NCBI GenBank assembly: GCA_008360975.2
Contig: CM039183.1
Span: 81,938,350 to 82,002,349, forward strand
Source of the DNA: Lichenostomus cassidix
Taxonomy: Eukaryota > Chordata > Aves > Passeriformes > Meliphagidae
Length of the DNA: 64,000 bases
Direction of reading: 5' to 3'
Positions 1 through 11,792 of the stretch are shown here, in pieces (position 1 is the stretch's first letter; each line of letters begins with the position of its first letter). The position numbers were made by a program, and so were the translations under genes. The notes beneath the pieces are model-generated. The model worked only from the letters and a program-made list of their open reading frames with translations, was not told the DNA's origin and searched no databases.

Positions 1-3000
1 CATAATAAATCCTGCTGGATCTTTTCCCTAGTTTAATGAAACAGAAGTCAGGAATACCTTTTATTTTGGAAATGGTAGGTGTGACTGCTCAGAGTCATTA
101 TTTAATGTAACAGGATATGTAATAAGAATGAGATAGGACATGCAGCAAAAAAAGCAAGAGTGTAATAAAATCATATTTCTTTGAGCCTGGCTATATTTAC
201 CCATCCCTTTTTTAATGTTTTTGTCTATTTCATCTGAGCTCGTGTTAGGCTTTGTCTCAGCCAAGAGATTCTGTAATCTCAGCTATTTACAAATCATTGG
301 GAAAAAAAATCCAATAAACACAAATAATACTTGCAAAAATTTAAAAGCAGAAGGACAAGCAGGCAAGCAAGCTATTTAACCCTGCTAGAAAAATGAAGCA
401 ACTTGCTCAGAGCAAGCAGCAAAATAAATGCAATTTCAGAACACATCTGCCCCAAAGAGAAGCACTGTGGAAATTCAGAAGCACAATAACTTTTCAGATA
501 TTTGATTAACACAAGGCATAAAGAAACTCAGGCTGGGACTGTGGCCACAATCTTTTGTTTACTTGAAGGGCTATATTTGCCATCAAGACAAGAAAATTCT
601 CGTGTGGACTATGGTGTGGGAAATATCAGAGGCAAAAGAGTAGAAATAGAAAATCTGATCACTCTCAGCCGGATCTGCTTTACAGCCTCTTTTATGGGGT
701 ATAAGCAGATTTCTGGTGAGAGCTGTGTGTAGGGGTAAAAACACTACTAACAAAATTTGTACAACAGATCTTGTGAAGGCATTTTCCCACTTCAATATCT
801 TTTCAGATTAATGACATCTGTAGTGTTAAGAAGTCACTACACAGATATATCAAAAATCTAGGATGATTTTGAGGAGACACAACTGTGCTTAGACAAGAAA
901 GAAGTGTGGGAAATAATATGTGTGACAAAGATAATAACATTATTTTTTTCCTCTTAAAAGCTTGTAGCCATCTATTTTTTTATTAGTACATTGTTGAATG
1001 CCTCAAGAAACTAGCTTGAATTCCCCCAACATTGTGCTGTAGATAGGACAGAGTCTGTTACCTCAAGTGCTTCCTCTTTTCTAGATGATACGAGAAGACA
1101 CAGACTGATATTTGGGCCAGAAACTTTCAAAAGTATTCTGGTGATAAAAAATCAGGAATTCTCTCTTAGAATGAACCTGATTGTGTCTTGTGAATCAACC
1201 CCAGCTATAAATAATTATAGTATTATTAATAAATAGTATCTTTAATGAAAAACAATCATCTGAATGTAAAAATTACTGGTGTTTCCATAAGATTCTCCTT
1301 CTGTAGAAGAATGTAAGCTAAAGAAGACAGCCTCTTGCATTCCTGAAGGACTACATGAGATCTTGCTAATTCAAGCGAGTTGGAAGACTGGCTGCTGTAT
1401 GTTTAAAAAGGACAGAATGGATTTCTGTCAAAGGCAACTCTTCCTATTCTTCACATGGCCATCTATAATTATTTTGTACTGATATTTCATCCCGTTATAT
1501 GTTCTTCATTAATGTATGTCTTGACACAGGTTTTACCATAACAACACTTTCAGAACTATAAGATCTGGTGTTCAGTGACCACAAGTGAACTCTTAAGCAG
1601 GAGGTAAAAAATTTTGGAAAAAGGAAATAAAATGAGTCTTTTCATCCTGCTAGCCACAGTATGTCTGCAATGGCCTGAGTTTTCAGTTCCTGCACTTTTT
1701 GCCATCCTAGCAACTGGAAAAAATATTTTTACTTTCAGTGTCCATGTTTGTGCTGGAAGGTGACTGTGATGCAACAATTCAGAGCCAAAAAGCCATCTTA
1801 CAGAGCAAAGATTTAAAGCAAAGTCACATTTTAATGTAAATTTTTACATGAGACTGTATTTTGCAGAAATGGAGGCATCTCCTAAACCCAAGAAACTCCA
1901 GATTGTGCTCTTTTATTTTTTTAAGACCAGCTGAAATAATGCTTATTTCATTCCTCTTGTTATACATTCACAAAGTTTTGTTTAGGAGTTTGCTGCTTCT
2001 CTTTGTTGTCAGACATTGATATTAATAATAATAAGCTGTTCAAATTTGAAGTTAAATAGAATTCTTTCTCAAATTGAATGGTGCATACCATATCATCTTA
2101 CATGTTGTTGTGCAGCATTTTTTTCCATTTACAGCACTGGCTGTGCTTTTCTTAAACGTGAGCCAACTTTTGGTTCAGTTTTGTTACAAAAGGGTCATGA
2201 GACTGAGAAGAATTTCAAATCTTCAACAAACCTTTAAGCTGAGTACTACAGTTTCTCTTTTGTGCTATACCATGTGTTTTATTCCCTGGACTAGTCAAAT
2301 ATCTAATATAATCATAAAAAAGTCTTATGAACATCAGCTGCAGTGATGTTAAAGTCATATCCTTGTCTGATTGACATGAATGGTGAAGCTTTACAGTTTG
2401 GAAGTCAGGTAGTGACCAAGATATTGGTAGTGAAGTGTTCAAATTAGACTTTAAATAAATAATTTAGCAAGATTTTATTCTTTTGGAGTCTTGCGAATTT
2501 GTGGTTAGGGTTGATGTTCATCTCATTAAAAGGAGCCATTTAAAAGCTAAGGCAGGCACTCTTAGATGGCTGCCTAAGCTCTGCCTGTTGTGAATGCAGA
2601 GACAAGCCAGCTCACAGGATAGCACAGTGTACGGAATCTTGGCTTCTGTCTCACAACAGGGCACACTGCCATTTGAAGGTGACTGTGTCTATCCACTGAA
2701 CAGGAACACCAAGCAACCAGTATAAACAGAAGACTGCATTTCAGGGAAGAAACAAGGATTTAGGCAAGTTCTTGGACTCATCATCTGCTCAGTGCACTGT
2801 TGCCTTATGTAAGCTCCTTGACTGGCTACAATTATCTGTCCATGCTCATAAAGGCTTCTAAACATGCAAATGGTTATTTATAGCCTAAGAGGTACTTGCC
2901 ACTTACTTTTATGATGGATTTTGGGAAAAAATATCTTTGCCTCATTGTTTGCATTTGTGGTTGTTTGCCAGGTATTGATTGTTTAGAAATAATTGATTTA

Positions 3001-5477
3001 AAGTGTGATTTTGTTTCTAAGAGTGGACCTTGTCCTCATGAGTTCCCACATGGTCTTGTCCAGCCTCAGGGGAATTTACCTTCCCAGAAGCACACTAGAG
3101 GATGGGAATTCAGGATGGGAATTCACACTGGAGGATGGGAACATTTTATTTAGGAACTGGGATCACCATCATCACTGAAGCTAAAAATATTTTTATTCAC
3201 TTATTCAGTGGGAGAAAGATTGCTCTTCAAAACTACTGCTGTTAGCAGTAAGTAGAAAGATTTTATGATGTGTGTGTTGGCATTAGGACTGAAATAGGAT
3301 TTCACATTCTCTACCTGAAATATAACACGAAGAATCCAGTGTTCATGCAGTCTTGCACCAACAGCTCTATTTAACAAATGCTTTAAACTCTCAGACTTAA
3401 GCAATAATTTTGATTCTGACTATATTGATATAAGCCAGGCCTGAAATATAACAGCAGGATTCTCTGGAGAGAATGAGTGTTAGAAATGAAAGCCCATGTT
3501 AAGTGAGGTGTTCCAGCACAAGTGTGGAGGGCCTTTTGTGACTAAGATCCAACACGTGTCACTTGTTACACGTGCTTGAATAGGGTTGGTGTACCAAGGA
3601 GGCATCTGGAAAAAACAGAACCCAGGCATTTGTTTTAGGCTAGCGTCTATGAGAAGCTGGCCTTGTTATTGCATAAATGGGAGCAGCTGGTAATTCTCTG
3701 TTGAAATGCCATGTGCCCTACATGATACTGGTTCTTGTTCAATGGCGCAGATGATTTCTTTTCTGAGTATCATCAAAAGTATTCTTCTTTCATTAAGTCA
3801 TGTACAGTCTTCCTTTAAGGCAGTAAAAAGTATCCTTGACTTATGGCTGTATTTAAACTAGACAGACAAATGCAGCCCATTAAACCAAACAGAAACAACT
3901 GTTTTGACAAATAACTAGTGAATTTTTGATGAATAGCTAGCAAATTATGGTTTTAATTTTTCCTAATGAATGTGAATATGAGCTTCTGATACCAATAAGC
4001 AGATAAGGTAAAGTGCTGGGTGATTTATCAATGCAATCTGACAAACAATATCCATACAGTTAATTCGGACATGCAGTTCTCATTGATTGAATATTATGAA
4101 TAGTTTGGTAGGTCTTTAGAGTCATCACAAGGAAACAGGAATTAATCAAACTATAAAGCTTTTACATTTTGTAACCTGAACTAGTTTTCCATCATGAGAT
4201 GGAAAAACTGCAAAACTAATGCTGTTCAGTTTTCCTTCAAAATAAATCTAACACAGATTTTCAAAATGTTAAAGTACTTGTGTGAAGAAGTATGATTCAA
4301 TTTTCAGTTTCAAGGTAATTTTGACTGGCTTGTCTGGAAAAAAGTTTTCTGTAGAGGTAACATGATTTCCTAGTTTTTACTAATTTCAACACAGATATTT
4401 GGAATGAACTTGAAAAATGTTCAAGGGAAAATTAAGGGCAGTTTGTGTTCCTCCTCTTCCTTTGTAGATAAACCGTATTATCAGTGAATGAAAAGCACAT
4501 AAGTTTAAAAGTTTTGCAGTGTTCTGTCCTACATGCTTTTCAGTTCAGCATTACTTGTAGGCCATCCTGCAAATAACATCCTGATTTGATGTTATCAATG
4601 CAGTAACTGGCACCTGTAATGAGGCTGACTACTCCCATTTACAACTACAGTCACTGGTGCTTAAGCAGCACCAGACCACACACATAGTAATGTAGAGGAC
4701 ATGGATCACAGGTCTTTGACAGAAGTCTTTTCTTTATAGATTTTTAAACAATCACATTTGTGTACCGTCTTCCACCTGAACTCCATGACAGAATGATGGA
4801 ATATTCTATCAGACTCTAAAAAAATAATCTTCTATTTATGTCCCTAGCAAAGACTCATGAAGATAACAGGATGATGAGACTAGAACAGGAGCACAAGACA
4901 TTGTAGAGAAAGGTGAGGGTGAGGGTGAAAGACAGTATGAGCAGACAGCAAGGGGAGGCGCTGAAGTAAAGGTAAAATGTAAGGGAGACTCAGTTTAGCA
5001 CATTGATTCACAAAAGGAATAATTCTTCATGAGGGAGAACTTGTCTGACGGAAACTGGAGAGCCGAACAATAAAGATTGCTTGAACAGGGCCAAAGGGAG
5101 GCGAGCAGCATCCTTACTGAGAGAATATTAACTGCAGTGAGCTGCTAAGTGTGGTTAGCAATTCTGTCAGTACACTCATTCCTTCTGAGACCCACTAGAG
5201 ATCCTAGAATTCTTTGGGTAATTTCTGCAGTGCAAATATTGAAGTTTATCTTAATTGGCAAAAGAGTGTATCCCTCCTTACATCTTGCTTGTGTCTGCAA
5301 ATGTTAGATTCATGTTTGTTATAATATCCAAAATTTTCACTTCCCTTGTTATTTTCCCTTTTCCGGCAAGAGTAAATGTGCAATTTTAATCAAAAGGAGA
5401 TTGGTTTAAATCAGGGAAATTTATACTTCATCTGGGGACAAAGAAATCTAATTTTCACCAGCTGACTAGAGTTCATG
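1..5477. other. AT-rich DNA, no gene recognised
   Basis: All six frames are broken into short segments and none of the translated segments resembles a known protein family. I see no exon with convincing splice sites, no RNA gene and no repeat family I can name. Small local features are an AT-rich patch near 1207-1240, a short tandem array at 3091-3141, and two CACGTG E-box hexamers at 3553-3558 and 3569-3574. It could be intergenic or intronic; the sequence alone does not decide. Confidence 0.7.
3091..3141 (+). repeat. short imperfect tandem array (ggatgggaattca unit)
   Basis: A 13-bp unit, ggatgggaattca, occurs twice head to tail at 3100-3112 and 3113-3125. A third partial copy (ggatgggaa) follows near 3132. 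The block starting cacactagaggatggga recurs 33 bp later with one mismatch. It is a small minisatellite-like duplication with no evident function. Confidence 0.7.
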
Positions 5478-5483
5478 GTACAG

Positions 5484-5879
5484 TGCGGCAGTGCAAAACC
5501 TGAAAGCAGCTCTCCCCTGCTGCGGGGGAGGGCTGCCCCAGAACCGGAACACGCAGGATGGTCATTCCATGGCCACGAGCTGTGGGGCTGGTCAGACACG
5601 GTCCTTGTAGAAGCGTTGCAGGTTTAGAAAGGCAGCTGTTTGGTTCCTGGTCTCCATGGTGTTTTTATTGTGGAAAACAGGGGAGGAGTGGGGAGATTGG
5701 GGAGGGGGAAGGGAAAACAAGGGAGGGTACAAGTTCCATACGAGCCCAGAACCAAAGAGGCCCGTTCCAGATCTGGCTGGGGTTTTTATCTCTAGGGATG
5801 GGAGGCGGTTCTGACTCACATCCAGTCAGAAGGGGTCAGGGGGGAGGGGTCAGGGACAGGAAGGACACACGTTACAACA
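5484..5879 (-). mobile_element. solo LTR of an endogenous retrovirus (ERVK-like)
   Basis: The insertion is 396 bp, begins TG and ends CA, and is flanked by a perfect 6-bp target-site duplication, GTACAG, at 5478-5483 and 5880-5885. Read on the minus strand it starts TGTTGTAACG. It has a TATA-like gataaaaacc (plus-strand 5781-5790), then a pyrimidine-rich stretch, then a polyadenylation signal AATAAA (plus-strand 5664-5669). This is the U3-R-U5 order expected of an LTR. No gag, pol or env sequence is attached, so this is a solo LTR left by recombination between two LTRs. A 6-bp duplication is typical of beta-retrovirus-like (ERVK) elements; the class is inferred from that alone. Open frames crossing it are not genes. 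Confidence 0.88.
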
Positions 5880-5885
5880 GTACAG

Positions 5886-7719
5886 AATTGGATTCAGTTG
5901 GTAGAACCTAACTGAAGCATGTATAAAAGTGTTGTTTGAGAGAATTCTGAGGTGATAACATGGTGCTGTATAGGTAAGAAGTGAATGGATGAACCATTTA
6001 ACTTCATTTAATACTGAGCTGACAGCAATTATGTGGCTTTAGAGTCTGAGTTACATTTTTGTTAACTAAATGTAAAACTGCTTTTTCCTCATAGAGATAT
6101 CAGAGTACATTTAATTTAAATGGCAGTATGTGCAATTAAAATTCAAACAGCCAAGATATTAAAAAGGAAAAAGTATTAATCTCTTGTAACCTACAGATAT
6201 ATTGTTTTTTTGAATTTTCACTAGAATATTCTTGAAAGATCATGAAAGGAGATAGTCATGGTTTGTTAATCACACAAAAGCTCTAACCATATAAAATTCA
6301 ATTTCCCAAAATATCTTTCTAGAGCGTGAAAATCTGCACAGTTTATGGAGCTTTAAATTTCATATAAATGAAACAATATGATTGGAACATGTATGTTGAG
6401 ATGTTAAGAGGTGGAAGTTTCCTTTCCATAACTGCATCACATAAAGAGATCAAAAAACATGACATTTTCAACAGTACTGGAAAATGAGTACAACTTGAGA
6501 ATAAATATTTAGATTATCATTATCTGGTAAATGTGTCCAAACTGTCAACTGTGTACTATTTATATAGTGTCATGAAGGGTGAGGCAAGTCATGATCTATG
6601 CCTTTAAAAAACAAAGAAGGAGTTAAATCTAAGATAGTTTCTTGCTTAGCTGAGCTTCTGAGATTAACTCATGTTTTAAAAGCGTCACAATCAGATTCTG
6701 CATACTTTCCTTTTTCCTCTGTGGGTCCCCATTCCTTCCATCAGTCTAGTTAGTATAAGACAGGCAATAGTGGCATGTCTGATATTCAGACTGACACCAG
6801 AAGTGGTCAGCCTATAGAATTAAATACTGGAAACACTGCAAAGAATGAGACTGGTGAATAAAACTAACAAAATTCCTCCTTGCAGAGCCTGAAACAGTTG
6901 TGAAGAAGTGTTTGAGAAAACCCACAGAAAACAAATTCTGGACAGGTTACTTGACACTTTTGATGTCAGGATGTGGAAAAAATAACTCCACAGAAAGACA
7001 CACTTAGATGAAACTTCTGAGGAATAGCTTACTTCTAAGTGCAGTTCATAAGAGAACACTGCATTCATTGATGGGGTTGGCAAGCTGAGGGAATGGTTCT
7101 CTATATGATTAAGCTCAAAATAGCTACAAGAAAAATGACCAACTAAGGGCAACTTGACTTTAGGAAAACTGTTTGGTAGTGTGTATGTGACAGCTGAAGA
7201 GCAGATGAATGTTGCACTGGGCAGATGATAAAACAGAGTGGTTGGATCAAGAATTAGGTTTATTGGAGGGTTGAATGCAACAGCAAAATAACAGCCTTAC
7301 AGTGCTTTAAAACAGAGGTGTGTAGCAATATCTTGGGCACTTTAGATTCACAGCTTTTGGAAAAGTAAAGTGCCAGGGAGAAGGGGAATAAGTGCAGTGC
7401 TGAAAACTACAGTGCAACTGAGAAATACCTGCTGTGAGAGCAAATTGGTGTATTCTATTCAACTCTAATATAGACTTATGAAAATGTGGCCCCTTTATTT
7501 TAATAAATTTAGAAATTTTCATAAAAGTAAAAACTGGCATTAAGATGTAAGAATATGAAACAAAACAGAGAAAGCAAGTTTTCTATGTCATAGATTTAGT
7601 AGTATTTTTGTCAGTGGTGGGGTGGTCAGACTGTGGATGGAATATCTTTCACACATTGCAAAAATGCAATGGCAAATAGAAGGAAATTTGCTATTGCACA
7701 GAAACCATGTAATAAAACA
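5886..7719. other. AT-rich DNA, no gene recognised
   Basis: I see only short chance frames, the longest a minus-strand frame of 110 codons at 6820-7152 that resembles nothing I know. There is no splice-site-bounded exon and no recognisable repeat. Confidence 0.65.
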
Positions 7720-8272
7720 TAGCAGCAGTCTTGAGCATAACTGGCTGCAGATTCAGCTTACCAAAGTCCTGGCCCTTGGAACCTCATGGCCCACTTGCCT
7801 CACACATAGACATCCTCAAGTAAATGGGATGGTCTCAACCAACCAATTCAGACACACAACCTCATCAGTCCTTGGCTTGGATTTTTGGCCCCTGCAGTAG
7901 CCAACTCTCGGGTACTCTGGTCTCTCCAGTATCCAGCATAGTCTTATGGCTCCTTCAGTAGCTGTCTCCCAAATCTCATGCATGCATGCAGAATAGAGAG
8001 TCCTTCTACCCAGGAAAATAAAAACAGAGTTTGATAAGACAGGGCAGGATGCACTGATCAGCCACATGTCTGTTCAAACACATAGTCAGACAAGAGTCCT
8101 GACCAGATCCTGTTTACATATGACTGTCCCCGTTAAACCCCTTATTTATTTCTTTTTCCTATCCTTGTTTGTTCCTCCGCAAACTACCTTGATCCTTTCC
8201 TTTCTCCATTCTTCATCCCCCAAACATGTCACAATAAACCTTGTACAATCCCAAGATTCTCTTTTGCACCAA
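7720..8272 (+). mobile_element. possible decayed LTR or retroviral remnant
   Basis: This block is richer in C and T than its surroundings. Its last 150 bases contain a long pyrimidine-rich run followed by AATAAA near 8232 and then a short U5-like tail that stops where the neighbouring CR1 begins. That arrangement resembles the R-U5 end of an avian LTR. I cannot find matching TG...CA ends or a target-site duplication, so family and limits are uncertain. It may instead be ordinary pyrimidine-rich DNA. Confidence 0.3.
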
Positions 8273-8825
8273 TAATCACAGAATCACAGAATGGATAAGA
8301 CTGGAACAGATAGCTTTGGGTCATCTGGTCCAACCTCCCTGCTCAGGGTCATCCTAGAGCACATGGCACAGGACTGTGTCCAGACAGTTCCTGAATATAT
8401 CCAGTGAGGGAGACTCCACAATGTCTCTTGGCAATCTGTTTCAGTGCTCAGTCACCTGCACAATAAAGAAGTTCTTCCTCATGTTCAGGTGGAACTTCCT
8501 GTGCATCAGTTTCTGCCCATTGCCTCTTGTCCTATTGGTTGGCACCACCAAGAAGAGCCTGCAAACAACCTCTTGACATTTTCCCTTCAGATACTGATGG
8601 ACATTGGTCAGCTCCCCTCTCTGCCATCTCTTCTCCAGACTGAACAGACCCATCTCCTTCAGCCTTTCCTTGTGAAAGAGATGCTCCATTCCCTTAATCA
8701 TCTTTTTCACGTTCCACTGGACCCGCTTCAGGAGCTCCATGTTTCTCTTGTACTGAGGAGCCCATGAGTGCCATGTTTGGATATGTGTGGCTGTAGGCAG
8801 TGAGGTGAATCAGAAAACTTCTTGA
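8273..8825 (-). mobile_element. CR1 LINE fragment (3' end with ORF2 C-terminus)
   Basis: The plus strand begins with a repeated aatcacag motif, the reverse complement of the CR1 3' terminal repeats. It runs back through a short 3' untranslated region into the C-terminal part of ORF2. The copy is 5'-truncated, as usual for CR1, with its upstream limit near 8825 where similarity fades. It abuts a possible LTR remnant at 8272. No target-site duplication is expected for CR1. It has several frame breaks and stop codons, so it is an old, inactive copy. Confidence 0.93.
8354..8770 (-). pseudogene. CR1 ORF2 C-terminal remnant
   Basis: In intact CR1 elements ORF2 encodes an endonuclease and reverse transcriptase that copy the element into the genome. 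Only the C-terminal tail, after the reverse transcriptase core, survives here. Translation of the minus strand gives recognisable blocks: WAPQYKRNMELLKRVQWN, then LGxFSLEKR-like text (GLFSLEKRWQRGEL), NRTRGNGQKL, HRKFHLNMRKNFF and VTEH. The conserved Trp that normally follows VTEH is a stop codon (plus-strand 8441-8443). In the same frame the text resumes as NRLPRDIVESPSLDIF and ends at a stop at 8354-8356. The catalytic reverse transcriptase region is absent. The match to CR1 is from memory of the family, not a database search. Confidence 0.9.
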
Positions 8826-10606
8826 CTAGACTCATCAGGACGGATTTCACCCTAGTCCATGGATCTCTCAGGACATCTCTGGAAAGGTCTAGTAGGGAGC
8901 TCAAGTGTCTGATAGGGTTAAAAAGATATCTTCAGCACAAAAACTCTGAAAGCTCATCAAGGTGAATGGATGTACATATATATCAGCAAGGAATAAACCA
9001 AGATGTTACTTTTCCATTGACTAATGAGATTTATCCTCCCCGCACTGGTTAGATTCAGTGGACTGGAATCTGGAAGTCAGACAAAGCCCATTTTATTCAT
9101 AATGTTAAATGTCAATATAAATAAATAATATTAGTAGCTTTTCTCCATTAAAAATCCTTGTGTGCTTTCATAACTACAAACACATTTTTTGAAATTATTG
9201 ATTTTCCTGAGAAGAACACAGCTCTTGTACAGAATTGTGCGCAGGTTTGGACTGTATTACATTTCAAATTAGGAATCTGTCTGCTTTTTGTTAAGTCTGT
9301 AGAAAAGGAACAGTACAAAAGACAGGTTTGTTCACTTCCTTTTTAAATTTTTTTTTTATATTTTTGTGCAGCAACCTGTCCATGATTATCCATTATTTTT
9401 TTAAATCTAGACTTTTTGGTAATTAATGGAAAATATTGCATGAAAAGGCAACTACTTTTCATCATTAATAAAGGAGCATGGCGTCAGAAAAAAACCCTCT
9501 TAGCATACTTAACTGTAGAGATTTAATCAGAATACTTATAAATGTTTCAGATAAAGTATATAAAAGACTAAACACATTTATTTATAGAAAATGAGACAGC
9601 TACACAGCTGGGCTTGTAAGATCATTTGTTTATAATTTATGTTATTTCAGGACAGAAGAAAACCAAAGACTTTCATCAAATAATGAAAATGTAACCGTGT
9701 TCTATGTAATGTAAATAGGACTGAAGGAACTGGAAAATGGTGGACTATCCTGAGAGGAAATAAAAAACATGAATACTTTGCCATGCATGTCATATGGAAG
9801 CCAGTAATAGAAAACAGCTAACAGCCTTCTCTTTTCTCATTATGTGTGAGAGAAGACCAGAAAGTATTGAATATCTAATTAAAATCACTGCTTATAAAAG
9901 GCAGGAGTAGGAGAAAGCTCAAATTAGTCTATACTGACAGCATGGAAAAATTTTATCTCAGGGTTGTATAAGGACTGTTTTTTATGCCTTCATAGACTAT
10001 TCAGTCAGCTGAGGCATTTTCAAGAAGCCTCAGTGTCTGAAAGGTCCTAATTTGTAAAAAAAATGTGGTTTTGACAGAAGTGAGTGTCACCAAATTCCTT
10101 AATTAAAACCAAAAATGTTTTAAATATATCAATATTTTGATTGAACTTTTGACAAATGATGCTCTTTCTGTCATTTGAGCTGGCATCTCCTCTGAAAGCA
10201 AGGTAACTATAGTAACAGATTAAATAAACTACAGATTAAATAAACTAATTAGTATGTAAAACTTGTGACTGCCCAAGTTGTTTTCATTTTTATTGTGAAG
10301 GTTGGTTGAGATTTTTTGTATGATACAATGCAAATGTATCATTTTTGTATGATACAATGCACTGAAATTCTATTGACAGCAAACAAGCATCTACAATTTG
10401 TGACTTGAAAATATTGGACTATAATTTCACATTTAAAATACGCCTATTATCTTTTTTTGAGAATAAATTTCTCAATTGTCAGAGATCTGCTTTTCTATTT
10501 TTATTCTGTTTTCTGAGAAGGAAATTTATACCTCTCAAATGTTCATTACTCCATTCTACTAATCTTGAAAAAGAAATTGGTTTTGTACTATGGCCCCAGG
10601 GGATGT
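8826..10606. other. AT-rich DNA, no gene recognised
   Basis: No homology I can name. A 20-bp direct repeat lies at 10313-10332 and 10342-10361. The T-rich stretch near 9340-9370 is simple sequence. Frames are short and look random. Confidence 0.65.
10313..10361 (+). repeat. 20-bp direct repeat, 29-bp period
   Basis: The 20-mer beginning tttttgtatgatac occurs at 10313-10332 and again, perfectly, at 10342-10361. The 9-bp spacer contains the inverse of the core (atgtatcat), so the region can also fold. It looks like a local replication slippage product. Confidence 0.85.
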
Positions 10607-11792
10607 ATAGACTTATAGAATTATTTAGGTTGGAAAAAACCTTTAAGGTCATCAAGTCCAACATAATTCTTTAGCATGCCACCATAAATAGACTAGTTAA
10701 CACATGGAGCCAATAAAGGTGAGCATGACTGGCTGGAAGTTCTCTGGGTCCTTCTTGTCCTTTTGAAGATGAAGGTGACATTTGCCATCTTCCAGTCCTC
10801 AGGCACCTCTGCTGATCTCCAGATGATTTTGAGTGGCCTTGCTATGGTGTCCACCAGCTCTCAGCACTTGTGGATGCCCATGGGCTCATCAGGGCTCATG
10901 GATTTGTGGATGTCAACTGTTCTGTAACCCAATCCTCCTTGATGAAGCGGAGTCTTCCATCTAACACTCCTTTACCCTAGTCTCCTGGGTCAGATATTCC
11001 CAAAGTCTGGTCTTGTAAGTGAAGACCAATGCAAAGAAGGCATTCAGCAACTCTGCCTTCTCTGCATCCTCTGTTGCCAGGTTCAAACCTCTGCACAGTA
11101 ACAGGCCCACATTATCCATAGTTTTCCTTTTGTTATTGATGTATTTGAAGGAGCTTTTCTTGTTTTCCTTGATATCCTTAGCCAGTTTTAATTCCAGATG
11201 GGCCTTGGCCTTCCTTGTCTCATTTCTACTCACTCTGACAATTTATCTATATTCCAAGTGGCCTGACCTTGCTTCCCTCTCCTGTGTATTTCCTGCTTAC
11301 GCTTCAGTAACAACAGGAGCTCTTTGCTCATCCTTGCAGGTCTCTTGCTCCCTTTGCTGGATTTTTTTGCTCATTGGGATGCACTGTTCTTTAGTCTGGA
11401 GGAAGTGATCCATATATAAATAAGTGATCTGAATATAACACAGCTTTCTTAGACCTCTCTTCCCTTTAGGGCCTATTTCTGTGGGATTCTTCCAAGAAGA
11501 TAATTGAAGAGGCTAAAGTGAGCTCTCTGAAGTCCATGGTTGTCACCTTACTTGCTTCTCTGCTCCCTCCTTGTCTGATATTGAATTCTAAAAACTCATT
11601 GTCACTGCAGCCAAGGCTGCACCCAACATTCACACCTCCAATGAGGCCTTTCCTGTTTTTCAGCACAGTGACAGCACACCATTCCTTGTTGGATACTCCA
11701 CTACCTGTGCAGGATATTGTCACCAATGCTTTCCAAAAACCTTTTGGACTGTTTGTGCTTTGCTGTGTTGTGTCACCAGCAGATGTCAGGTT
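10607..11792 (-). mobile_element. CR1 LINE, 5'-truncated and internally deleted
   Basis: On the minus strand the element starts inside the ORF2 endonuclease domain near 11792. It then continues through the inter-domain linker and reaches the beginning of the reverse transcriptase near 10711. It jumps directly to the CR1 3' end, which finishes around 10607 with text resembling gaattattctataag. Most of the reverse transcriptase is therefore missing from an element that keeps both flanking parts. The 3' end carries the usual phrase gaccttaaaggttttttccaacc in reverse. The copy is inactive, with stops and frameshifts. About 1.2 kb remains of an element that is about 4.5 kb when complete. Confidence 0.92.
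10711..11790 (-). pseudogene. CR1 ORF2 remnant: endonuclease end, linker, RT start
   Basis: Three recognisable blocks occur in order on the minus strand. The first, about 11466-11790, is the end of the endonuclease: PDICW, then a stop, then HNTAKHKQSKRFW and CSLGCSDNEFLEF. The last block corresponds to the family's SLGCSDHE motif, and the catalytic His is replaced by Asn here. The second, about 10961-11233, is the linker before the reverse transcriptase: TRKAKAHLELKLAKDIKENK, FKYINNKRKT and TEDAEKAELLNAFFA. The third, about 10711-10800, is the start of the reverse transcriptase: EDWK/ANVT-like and NFQPVMLTFI, matching the family's NYRPVSLTSI. The RT palm with the YADD-type motif is absent. 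Frames shift between blocks, so no protein is made. Confidence 0.9.

Noticed and set aside
5558..5911. 117-codon plus-strand frame
   Set aside because: It lies almost wholly within a minus-strand solo LTR bounded by GTACAG duplications; a chance frame in GC-richer LTR DNA.
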